Shown here: positions 1-5,940 of the stretch, piece by piece
Position numbering within the stretch: the stretch's first letter is position 1
Layout: each line of letters opens with the position of its first letter
The notes under the pieces: model-generated
Seen by the model: the letters and a program-made list of their open reading frames with translations, nothing else
Databases searched by the model: none
What the model was told of the DNA's origin: nothing
Translations under genes and position numbers: made by a program
NCBI GenBank assembly: GCA_018067055.1
Contig: JAGPVK010000120.1
Coordinates: forward strand, 1 to 6,113
Reading direction: 5' to 3'
Source of the DNA: Sphingomonadales bacterium
GTDB lineage: Bacteria; Pseudomonadota; Alphaproteobacteria; Sphingomonadales; Sphingomonadaceae
DNA length: 6,113 bases

Positions 1-821
1 GTCAAATCTTCTATCTGTGCGCTTTCCAGGCTGTGCAGCAGGCGCTTTTTCTCGATCGTCGCCTGAATCAGATCGGCGATCCTGACCGGCTTTGGCTCTT
101 CCGGATTTGCCTTGTTGTGCTGCGACAGACGTTCGAGCAGACCATTCATCTTCCGCGCCGAATCCTGCAATGTGTCGATCATATCCGCCTGGAATTCCGG
201 ATTATCGGCATGGCGCTTGGCATTGCCGGCAAGCAGGCTGAGCTGGCTGACGAGATTTTTGATATCATGCATGATGAACGCCATCCGGCGGTTGAACTCG
301 TCAAATCTTTGCACTTCGGACAAAGATTCCTGACTACGAGATTCGGCCAGATAGCTGGCGACCTGACGGCCGACCACCCGGAGCATGTCCAGATCCTCCC
401 AGTCCAGTGTGCGATTGACCCGCGGTCGGGCCAACAGCATCACCCCTGCCAGTCGATCGAAATGGACTAGGGGAACGGCCACCCACGCCCGCGGATCGCT
501 TTTCATCCAGTCGGGGATTGCTGATGCGTCGCACTTCTCGTCCTGCCCGGCCCGCAGCGTATCGAATTCGACAATATGACCGGTGTCTTCGAAAAAGGCG
601 GTGGTCCGGGCAGTGCAGGCGCGGGCTGGCACCTCGATCATCGACCAGTTCCAGCGCGACTGCAGCACCAGCTGGCCGGCCTCATCGGGCATCAGCAAAA
701 GGCCGGCAGGCGAGTCGGTAATATCGGCAATCGCCTTTATCACCCGTTCATGGAACGGCGCGCTATCCGCACCGGGCCGGCCAATCGTATCGGTAAAGCG
801 GATCCACTCGGATCGATAATC

Positions 822-824
822 CTA
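822..824 (-). other. prsK: Premature amber stop in prsK
   Basis: On the minus strand the codons read CAC CGA TAG GAT TAT CGA (His-Arg-stop-Asp-Tyr-Arg). Relatives have His-Arg-Tyr-Asp-Tyr-Arg here, so the stop replaces a conserved tyrosine. No frameshift is needed to rejoin the two halves. Confidence 0.9.
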
Positions 825-1724
825 TCGGTGCTGGAAAAAATTCTTGGTTACCTTGACCTTCAACCAGGCGCGGAACCGGCCTGACGGCAGCAGCAGCAGC
901 GCGCCGATGGTGGTCCCGAACAGAAAGCTGATCTGGGCAAGTCGCGCATAGTCACCGCCGATGATCTGCAGCGCCGTAGCGATGACGATCATCATCAGCA
1001 GATAGCTGCCAATCGCGACCAGCGACAGCGAGCGGAAGGCAACGCTGCGCGAAAGCTTCAGCGTCCATTCGGTGTTGCGGATCGATGCCAGCACCAGAAT
1101 CGGTGCGATGACCGCCATCATCGGTCCGCGCATGGCGTGCAATTCTATCGGAATTTGCTGGGTCAGATAGGTGATCGTGTAGAGATTGAGATCATAGGTC
1201 CAGATCGCGGCCAGTGCGGCCATCGGCAAGCGGATGCCCCAGCGGGTTTCAGGCGCGGTGATCGAATAGAGATTGTGGACCAGGACAAGCGCGCCGACGG
1301 CGAAGATCATTCGCAACACCAGCGAGGTGTAGAGCGTGACCTCTTCAAGACGCGGGCTTCCTGAAAAGGCGGGAAGCAGCGAATCGACGAGTGTCTGGCC
1401 GACCAGAACAAAGGTCAGCGCGGCATAGATGACATTGACCGTCTTGGGTTCATCGCGCCCCTCCCCGGCGCGCAACAGGATGAACATGAAGGCCAGCCAA
1501 CCGAAATTGCGCAAGGTTTCCGAAAAGCGGGAAATCGGAGACAGGGATCCCTCGACCGCAATCGTCAGCGCCCAGAAACTGGTCAATGCAATGGCGACAA
1601 TCAGCCAGATATGTTTGTCATTGCGCTCGACCTTGCGCTGGAATTGCCAGATCGCCAGTGCGCCAAAAAGCGCGGCAGCAAGGCCATGTCCGAACAGGCT
1701 GATATAATCGAGAATCGACTCCAT
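822..1724 (-). CDS. prsK: N-terminal membrane half of PrsK (300 aa), the product expected if the TAG is not read through
   Basis: This is the reading frame a ribosome would actually complete. It encodes only the polytopic membrane domain, beginning MESILDYISLFGHGLAAA and stopping right after the cytoplasmic linker KVTKNFFQHR. PrsK proteins are usually near 680-700 residues, so more than half is missing, including the GAF, His-phosphoacceptor and ATPase regions. Such a product could insert in the inner membrane but could not signal by phosphotransfer. I found no convincing restart behind the stop: the first in-frame GTG and ATG codons after it lack a Shine-Dalgarno sequence. It is listed separately because gene callers will report this ORF as an intact hypothetical protein. 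Confidence 0.8.
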   Translation of the reverse strand: MESILDYISLFGHGLAAALFGALAIWQFQRKVERNDKHIWLIVAIALTSFWALTIAVEGSLSPISRFSETLRNFGWLAFMFILLRAGEGRDEPKTVNVIYAALTFVLVGQTLVDSLLPAFSGSPRLEEVTLYTSLVLRMIFAVGALVLVHNLYSITAPETRWGIRLPMAALAAIWTYDLNLYTITYLTQQIPIELHAMRGPMMAVIAPILVLASIRNTEWTLKLSRSVAFRSLSLVAIGSYLLMMIVIATALQIIGGDYARLAQISFLFGTTIGALLLLPSGRFRAWLKVKVTKNFFQHR

Positions 1725-1725
1725 C

Positions 1726-3114
1726 TCAGCGCGCTCCTTCCGGCCACAACACGACCCGGATCGTCTGCAGGATGATCAACAGATCGAGGAACGGGGTATA
1801 GTTTTTGGCGTAATAGAGATCATATTCCAGCTTGTGCCGGGCATCCTCGGTCGATGCTCCATAGGGATAGTTGATCTGTGCCCAGCCGGTGATACCCGGC
1901 TTGACGATATGACGCTCGGCATAGAACGGCATTTTGGTTTGCAGATCATCGACAAATTGCGGCCGTTCCGGGCGTGGCCCGACAAAACTCATCTCGCCTT
2001 TCAACACGCTCCACGCCTGCGGCAGTTCGTCGATCCGGACCTTGCGGATGAATTTGCCGATACGGGTGATCCGCGGATCATTCTCACTCGCCCAGATCGC
2101 TTCGCCTGCAACCTCGGCATCAGCGCACATCGAGCGAAGCTTGAGGATCTTGAATTTCTGGCCGTAAAGCCCGACCCGTTCCTGCTTGAAAAACGAACCG
2201 CCCTGGCTTTCCAGCTTGATGAGCAAGGCGAAGAGCAGGATCACCGGTCCGGTCAGGATCAGCAAAAGGATACTCAGAAAAATATCAAAGCCCCGTTTGA
2301 ACAAGGTGGAAAGGCGGCGGCCCGATGAAAATCCGTCGGAGAAAATGAACCAGCTCGGGTTGACGCTATCGAGATCGACCCGCCCGGTTTCCCGCTCGAG
2401 AAAGCTCGACAGGTCATTGACATGCACGCCGGTGGTCTTGATCGTCAACAGGTCGGCAACCGGCAGCGAATTGCGCCGTTCCTCGAGCGCCAGCACCACT
2501 TCGCTGACCGCCAGATCAATCACATGTTGCGGCAAATTGGCGATATCCTGACGCCGGATAGCCGTATTGATCAGGCTCGGGCCTTCATTCATATCGACAT
2601 AGCCGGCAATGATGAAACCGTTTTCCTGCCGCTTTTCCAGCGCGGCAATCCGCCCCGCCCGTGGACCGGCACCCAGGATCAGCAGTCGCCGCTTGAAAAT
2701 ATCGCTGTCCAGAATGGTGCCGAGCAATACCCGGATCACCATCAGAAACACTATCGCCAGGACCATCGCATAGAGAGAATTGGAACGCCACAGGGTGGCA
2801 CCCGGCATCGCGAATGCCAGCAAGGACAGGAAAATCACGCCCAGTGATATTGCCACCAGAATACGGGCAGCAGCGAAGCGCAGGGATTGCAGGGCCTCGG
2901 GTCCATAAATGCCCACCGCGATCAACGACAGTTGCAGGGCAAAGGCAAAGCTGAAAATCGGTGCCGGTCGGTCAACGATCGATCCGACCGTCATGTCAAT
3001 CTGTAGCGCCCGCAATATCCAGCCGGCTTCGGCTGCGGTCAGCAGCAACAGGAAATCGATCAAACCCAGAAAAATGACTGGGTAAGGAATATAATGTTTG
3101 AACAATCGGATCAT
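1726..3114 (-). CDS. XrtA/PEP-CTERM system-associated sugar transferase (TIGR03013 type, polyprenyl-phosphate phosphoglycosyl transferase)
   Basis: An inner-membrane enzyme expected to move a sugar-1-phosphate from a nucleotide sugar to undecaprenyl phosphate, the first step in building an exopolysaccharide repeat unit. With the chosen start it has 462 residues. Four N-terminal membrane helices (about 12-31, 54-70, 82-103, 111-131) precede a nucleotide-binding-like fold with LGAGPRAGR at 147-155. A hydrophobic helix (274-300) then leads into the bacterial sugar transferase domain (Pfam PF02397) with FKQERVG (309-315), KLRSM (325-329), the catalytic-type Asp-Glu in DELPQ (362-366), GPRPERP (379-385) and PGITGWAQIN (406-415). 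All key motifs are present, so it should be active. A start at 3150 would add 12 residues, but homologues begin MIRLFxHYIP, which matches the ATG at 3114. A GAGGAAAG stretch lies 12 nt upstream, slightly far. It is followed directly by prsK. The acceptor sugar cannot be told from sequence. Confidence 0.93.
   Translation of the reverse strand: MIRLFKHYIPYPVIFLGLIDFLLLLTAAEAGWILRALQIDMTVGSIVDRPAPIFSFAFALQLSLIAVGIYGPEALQSLRFAAARILVAISLGVIFLSLLAFAMPGATLWRSNSLYAMVLAIVFLMVIRVLLGTILDSDIFKRRLLILGAGPRAGRIAALEKRQENGFIIAGYVDMNEGPSLINTAIRRQDIANLPQHVIDLAVSEVVLALEERRNSLPVADLLTIKTTGVHVNDLSSFLERETGRVDLDSVNPSWFIFSDGFSSGRRLSTLFKRGFDIFLSILLLILTGPVILLFALLIKLESQGGSFFKQERVGLYGQKFKILKLRSMCADAEVAGEAIWASENDPRITRIGKFIRKVRIDELPQAWSVLKGEMSFVGPRPERPQFVDDLQTKMPFYAERHIVKPGITGWAQINYPYGASTEDARHKLEYDLYYAKNYTPFLDLLIILQTIRVVLWPEGAR
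1734..1739 (-). promoter_or_regulatory. Ribosome binding site of prsK inside the sugar transferase gene
   Basis: AAGGAG on the minus strand lies 9 nt before the prsK ATG and inside the last codons of the upstream sugar transferase gene. The junction reads TGA-G-ATG, so translation of the two genes is probably coupled. This fixes the prsK start at 1724. Confidence 0.75.
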
Positions 3115-3276
3115 ATTGCGCGCAGTCTTTCCTCGGTCTGCAAGACCCATAAGGAAAATTGGTTAGCTGTCGGTAAATTTTACAGAGCGATTCATGCAAA
3201 ATCTCCCGATTTCGTCAGAATTGTTCAATATGTCGACAGTTTTGCTGCGAAAATCGCTGTGATTCTGCGCCTTATT
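3115..3276 (-). other. Intergenic leader before the sugar transferase
   Basis: This 162-bp gap between the regulator's stop and the sugar transferase start is noticeably A+T-richer than the genes. It is long enough for a promoter, so the exopolysaccharide genes need not be cotranscribed with the regulator. I could not find a convincing -35/-10 pair. It holds a short inverted repeat, GTAAA-T-TTTAC, at 3173-3183, two GATTC (GANTC, CcrM-type) sites at 3189-3193 and 3261-3265, and a weak GCGA-TTT-TCGC hairpin near 3248-3258 without a T tract. None of these is strong enough for a firm call. Confidence 0.35.
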
Positions 3277-4668
3277 CTAGTCAGTGACAAAATCAAACGG
3301 CGTCAATCCGCGCTCGCGTTCGTCAAATTTCAGTGGCCGGCTGCGCGGCGGCGCTGACCGCTGCGAACATTGCGGCCGGGTGCAGGCCGAACAGCCCAGT
3401 CCGATCGGATCGGCATGCTCGCTGTTCAGATCCTTGCCGCGGGCGTAATGCAGCACCGAGGCGACATCGGCAGAAACGCCGAGCCCGATTGCGAAGGCGG
3501 GCGTATATCCGCCGGCACCGGAGCCGATACCCTGCACCGCACGCGACAGGGTGAACCAGGTCGACCCGTCTTCCAGCGCCACCAGCTGCGACCGGATTTC
3601 CGCCGGCTGTTCGAATACCCGATGAATATCCCAGAGCGGACAACGGTGTGCGCTTTCCACCAGCGGTGCGTTGCTGGCCCCGGCGTAACGCTTGGAAATC
3701 ATGCCCGACCGGTCGATCCGGACCATGAAGAACGGCAAGCCACGCGATCCAACGCGCTGCAAGGTGGTCAGACGATGGGCAATTTGCTCGAAACCGGCAC
3801 CGAAACGGCGCTGCAGCAGCTGGATCCGATAGCCGCTTTGCTCGCAGGCTTTCAGAAAGCGCTCATAAGGCATCATCAAGGCGGCGGCAAAATAGCTCGA
3901 CAAGTGACGGCGGAACAATTTTTCCGCGGCCCGATCGGTAAAGTTCCCACCCGCGGCCAGCGCATCAATTTCACCCTTGGCCTCGATCTGGCCAAGCAGC
4001 AGCGCTGCCTGGAACGTGCGAGAGGCGGGATCGAGCATTTCCGAAAGCTGCAACTGGCGGGCGTGGAGATCAAGACGGCGCAACTTGTCTGGCAGCACCG
4101 TTTCGGGCAAAATCCGGATCATCAACTGGTGCTTGACCCTTAGCCGTTCCGCGATCGCACCATAAAGATCGCCGGCACCGAGGCGCAGTTCGTCGGCCAG
4201 TTGCTCGGCCATGCTATCGAGATCAGCGAAATGGTTGCGCCAGCGCTCGATTTCGCGGCGGACGGCCTGAATCGGATCGGGCGCATTATTCTCTCCAATC
4301 TCTCCGCCGGCCTTGCGATTGTCAAAAAGGCGTACAAAGGCTTCAGCCGTATTGGGCGAAGCAATCAGCCATTCCTCGAGTTCTGTGCGATCGACGGTCA
4401 GGTCTTCAAACAGGGGATCGGCCAGGCGCTGCCGGATCGCATCAATACCACCACCGGGAACGGCTGCAATCAACTGCCTCGGGTCAAAGTCGAACCGATC
4501 GGCCAGCAACAGCATCAATCGGGCGCTCAACGGGCGCTGGTTTCGTTCGATAAGATTGAGATAGCTGGGTGAAATATCCAGCGCCTCGGCCAGAGCGACC
4601 TGAGTCATCGCGGCGCTGCGGCGAAGCCGTTTGATCGCCGCACCGGCAAAAAGTTTCTGATTGGTCAT
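3277..4668 (-). CDS. ScfR/RamB-family short-chain acyl-CoA-responsive transcriptional regulator (XRE HTH, degenerate IrrE-like and ScfRs domains)
   Basis: A cytoplasmic DNA-binding protein of 463 residues, the usual length for this family, whose studied members (RamB, PccR) control acetate or propionate assimilation genes. An XRE helix-turn-helix fills about 9-67, with the recognition region SPSYLNLIERNQRP at 33-46. An IrrE/Peptidase_M78-like region follows (about 155-290), where the metalloprotease HExxH is absent: the stretch reads RRHLSSYFAAALMMPYERF. This loss is typical of the ScfR branch and argues against protease activity. The C-terminal ScfRs domain (about 300-455) has HRCPLWDIHR, FAIGLG, and a cysteine-rich signature GCSACTRPQCSQRS (Cys426, Cys429, Cys434, with Cys343 nearby) that could bind ligand or metal, though this is only inference. 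No Shine-Dalgarno precedes the ATG, which fits the leaderless promoter described just upstream. Its target genes are not in this window; the neighbours are exopolysaccharide genes. Confidence 0.9.
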   Translation of the reverse strand: MTNQKLFAGAAIKRLRRSAAMTQVALAEALDISPSYLNLIERNQRPLSARLMLLLADRFDFDPRQLIAAVPGGGIDAIRQRLADPLFEDLTVDRTELEEWLIASPNTAEAFVRLFDNRKAGGEIGENNAPDPIQAVRREIERWRNHFADLDSMAEQLADELRLGAGDLYGAIAERLRVKHQLMIRILPETVLPDKLRRLDLHARQLQLSEMLDPASRTFQAALLLGQIEAKGEIDALAAGGNFTDRAAEKLFRRHLSSYFAAALMMPYERFLKACEQSGYRIQLLQRRFGAGFEQIAHRLTTLQRVGSRGLPFFMVRIDRSGMISKRYAGASNAPLVESAHRCPLWDIHRVFEQPAEIRSQLVALEDGSTWFTLSRAVQGIGSGAGGYTPAFAIGLGVSADVASVLHYARGKDLNSEHADPIGLGCSACTRPQCSQRSAPPRSRPLKFDERERGLTPFDFVTD

Positions 4669-4674
4669 GCATCT

Positions 4675-4703
4675 ACTATGTAAATTTATTTACAACTTAT
4701 CAA
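4675..4703 (-). promoter_or_regulatory. Candidate promoter of the ScfR-type regulator, predicted leaderless
   Basis: On the minus strand TTGATA (4698-4703, 5 of 6 to the -35 consensus) is followed after exactly 17 nt by CATAGT (4675-4680, 4 of 6 to the -10 consensus). A transcription start about 7 nt after the -10 box falls on or beside the A of the ATG at 4668. That agrees with the absence of any Shine-Dalgarno sequence. Leaderless messages are common in alphaproteobacteria. This is a pattern match, not a measured start. Confidence 0.5.
4677..4696. promoter_or_regulatory. Candidate ScfR-type operator (two half-sites, N4 spacing) overlapping the promoter
   Basis: The plus strand reads TATGTAAA-TTTA-TTTACAAC. 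Each half matches TTTGCAAA at 6 of 8 positions with the 4-nt spacing of the TTTGCAAA-N4-TTTGCAAA motif that I recall for PccR of Rhodobacter sphaeroides. Its core is also a perfect inverted repeat, TGTAAAT-TT-ATTTACA (4679-4694). It covers most of the spacer and part of the -10 box of the regulator's promoter, a position where binding would block RNA polymerase. Autorepression is therefore the natural reading. Confidence 0.55.
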
Positions 4704-4719
4704 GCCGTTTTGACAGAGC

Positions 4720-4727
4720 TTTGCAAA
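4720..4727. promoter_or_regulatory. Perfect TTTGCAAA half-site upstream of the regulator promoter
   Basis: The palindromic octamer TTTGCAAA, the core motif associated with RamB and ScfR proteins, is centred about 56 nt upstream of the predicted start of the regulator transcript. Four bases to its left lies TTTTGACA (4708-4715), a 5 of 8 match, so a degraded second N4-spaced pair is possible. It could also serve the divergent acidic-protein gene, whose ATG is about 140 nt away. Confidence 0.45.
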
Positions 4728-4865
4728 ACGCGACTAAATGCCAGAAGCGGCCATCTCGTCCGACCATCGACACCTGCGTTCTCGCTTGTGACGCAACCAG
4801 TAAATGTTTCTTAACCGCACCCGTCTATTTCCGGTCGGGAATTTGAAAGAAATTGGTGCTCTGCT

Positions 4866-5291
4866 ATGCTCAAAGAATCCATCCTGTTTGTCGCTTCGAC
4901 TGGGCTGCTGATCTATTTTATCGCGCCGTCGGACGCGCCTCCAGCAGACCAACCGGTCAAGGAACAGGTGCAGGAACCGGTGAAACCGGTGGTTCAGGCA
5001 TCGGATGACGGCTGGGATGATGAGGACGATGAAGATGAAGACAGCGAAGAGAGCTTCGTCTTCGGCGACCCGATGACGGTTCTGGACGACGAAAATGATT
5101 CAGAATCCACCGACGAAGAGCAGCGTTCTGTTCGTCAGGAACAGGCAGACAATAGCGGGGCGAGAAACAGCGCGTCCGCCAGCAGCACTCCCAAGCCCTC
5201 TCCAAACAGCCCGCGATCGGGTGAACCGGGCAGCCTCGACAATCCGATTGTTTTCAAAACCAACAATCCGGCAGACCCGGTTGACGACTAG
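4866..5291 (+). CDS. Small membrane-anchored, highly acidic protein of unknown function
   Basis: I do not recognise this 141-residue protein. Residues 5-20 (SILFVASTGLLIYFIA) form one hydrophobic helix with a lysine before it and acidic residues after it, so the remainder probably faces the periplasm, either anchored or released. A Pro/Gln/Val-rich linker (21-45) leads to a cluster of Asp and Glu at 47-62, then FVFGDPMTVLDD (64-75), a second acidic stretch (74-85), a Ser/Pro/Asn-rich low-complexity stretch (94-119), and a C-terminal segment GSLDNPIVFKTNNPADPVDD. The two islands FVFGDPM and LDNPIVFK are the only parts that look like binding motifs. The rest is probably disordered and may bind cations. 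It is divergent from the ScfR-type regulator and has no clear Shine-Dalgarno. Hydrophobic-helix placement and the clean start and stop support a real gene. Confidence 0.7.
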   Translation: MLKESILFVASTGLLIYFIAPSDAPPADQPVKEQVQEPVKPVVQASDDGWDDEDDEDEDSEESFVFGDPMTVLDDENDSESTDEEQRSVRQEQADNSGARNSASASSTPKPSPNSPRSGEPGSLDNPIVFKTNNPADPVDD

Positions 5292-5881
5292 TCGAGGTCG
5301 CGGGCCATATCGCGACGGCATTCATCGCTGATGATCGCGGCATGGCCATAATTGGGATGGTCGATCTGGACCATCACCTGCCCTGCCATGCTCTTCCACA
5401 GCTTTGCCTGTTCGCTGGTCAGCGGAAAATGGACAAATTGCACGGCGCTCGCCTTGCCATCCGCCCGCGTACGGTCAATATCCTGCTCCGGCTCCGCGGT
5501 CACCTTCTGGTCGCCGATCAGCAGATGGATATGCTGATCGACACCGCCTAAAGTTTTGAGGAAAGCCGTGCGCCGTTCTTCCTCGTCTATTTCAAACATC
5601 AGGGTGCCGGTAAATTCCGATCCGTTCGGGACCATCGGATTATAGGCGGCCAGTTCATCGGTCAGCTGCTCTTCGCCGCCTTTTTCGATGCGCAGCATTT
5701 CCTGGATCTGCAGCCACATGCTTTCCCAGCTTTCGAACTGGATCGTCGCATAGGGGCCAATGGCGATCCGCCGGAATTTCTTGCGCAGGATCGATTCCTG
5801 CCTTTTGTCCTTGCGGATCGATTCATAGTCCGGAAGCGAGATGATATCATCCCGGGTTATTTCATGGGTATCGCGGGGCAT
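5288..5881 (-). CDS. DUF3501 family protein
   Basis: A 197-residue soluble protein matching the DUF3501 family, whose biochemical role is not known. The recognisable core is FRRIAIGPYATIQFESWESMWLQIQEMLRIE (36-66), then LAAYNPMVPNGSEFTGTLMFEI (77-98), HIHLLIGD (117-124), and the C-terminal VHFPLTSEQAKLWKS (150-164) and HPNYGHAAIIS (175-185). There is no signal peptide or membrane segment, so it is cytoplasmic. The start is supported by GAGGA 6 nt upstream of the ATG (5888-5892). It follows an Fe-S protein gene by 59 nt on the same strand; in many proteobacteria DUF3501 genes sit with such an Fe-S oxidoreductase and a rubrerythrin, which suggests a shared redox or peroxide-related function. 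Its stop overlaps the stop of the convergent acidic-protein gene. Confidence 0.9.
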   Translation of the reverse strand: MPRDTHEITRDDIISLPDYESIRKDKRQESILRKKFRRIAIGPYATIQFESWESMWLQIQEMLRIEKGGEEQLTDELAAYNPMVPNGSEFTGTLMFEIDEEERRTAFLKTLGGVDQHIHLLIGDQKVTAEPEQDIDRTRADGKASAVQFVHFPLTSEQAKLWKSMAGQVMVQIDHPNYGHAAIISDECRRDMARDLD

Positions 5882-5909
5882 ATTTGGTCCTCAAAATATG
5901 GTTTGCACT

Positions 5910-5929
5910 GCCGGCGAGACAATGCCGGC
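5910..5929. repeat. Short GCCGGC inverted repeat between the Fe-S and DUF3501 genes
   Basis: Two copies of GCCGGC (5910-5915 and 5924-5929) are separated by 8 nt and could form a 6-bp G+C stem in the message. There is no T tract, so it is not a typical terminator; it might stabilise or pause the transcript. GCCGGC is self-complementary and common in G+C-rich DNA, so chance is possible. Confidence 0.25.
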
Positions 5930-5940
5930 TGAGCATATGC

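Larger units (their letters stand above)
1..1724 (-). pseudogene. prsK: XrtA/PEP-CTERM system histidine kinase PrsK, interrupted by an in-frame TAG and cut by the window edge
   Basis: PrsK is the membrane sensor kinase of XrtA/PEP-CTERM exopolysaccharide loci and is thought to phosphorylate the response regulator PrsR. Residues 1-300 form a domain with 8 to 9 hydrophobic helices (for example 7-28, 38-58, 97-117, 199-214, 233-255, 264-281) ending in LKVKVTKNFFQHR. Codon 301 is TAG. The same frame then continues DYRSEWIRFTDTIGRP through a GAF-like domain (roughly 315-460) to a histidine-kinase dimerisation motif FIMHDIKN, with the probable phosphoacceptor His486. It stays open to residue 574 at the window edge; the ATP-binding domain lies beyond. 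Family members read HRYDYR across the break, so one base change (TAT or TAC to TAG) explains it. The ATG is 1 nt after the sugar transferase stop, with AAGGAG at good spacing, so the genes are probably translationally coupled. I am confident of the family; whether the gene is truly dead is uncertain. Confidence 0.88.

Noticed and set aside
3115..3150. Upstream ATG at 3150 as the sugar transferase start
   Set aside because: The extra 12 residues are not family-like and no Shine-Dalgarno precedes it; homologues begin at the MIRLF methionine.
3173..3183. GTAAA-T-TTTAC inverted repeat upstream of the sugar transferase, resembling the operator by the regulator
   Set aside because: Spacing does not fit the N4 half-site layout (one side matches 5 of 8, the other does not match), and the region is A+T-rich, so chance is likely.
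3167..3237. CTGTCG and CGACAG about 60 nt apart as a possible large stem
   Set aside because: Only 6 bp with a very long loop; expected by chance.
3189..3265. Two GATTC (GANTC) sites in the gap before the sugar transferase, possible CcrM cell-cycle control
   Set aside because: Two sites in about 126 bp is not far above chance and neither sits in an identifiable promoter.
3094..3357. Plus-strand open frame of 87 codons covering the gap before the sugar transferase
   Set aside because: It mostly overlaps the antisense strand of two well-supported genes, has no Shine-Dalgarno, and its product shows no domain-like features.
3370..4143. Long plus-strand open frame of 257 codons inside the regulator gene
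   Set aside because: Antisense shadow of a strongly supported ScfR-family gene; long shadows are common in G+C-rich coding DNA and its protein looks arbitrary.
4786..4814. TTGTGA-N17-TCTTAA as a promoter for the acidic-protein gene
   Set aside because: The -10 element matches only 3 of 6 bases; too weak to annotate, though a promoter must exist somewhere in 4700-4865.
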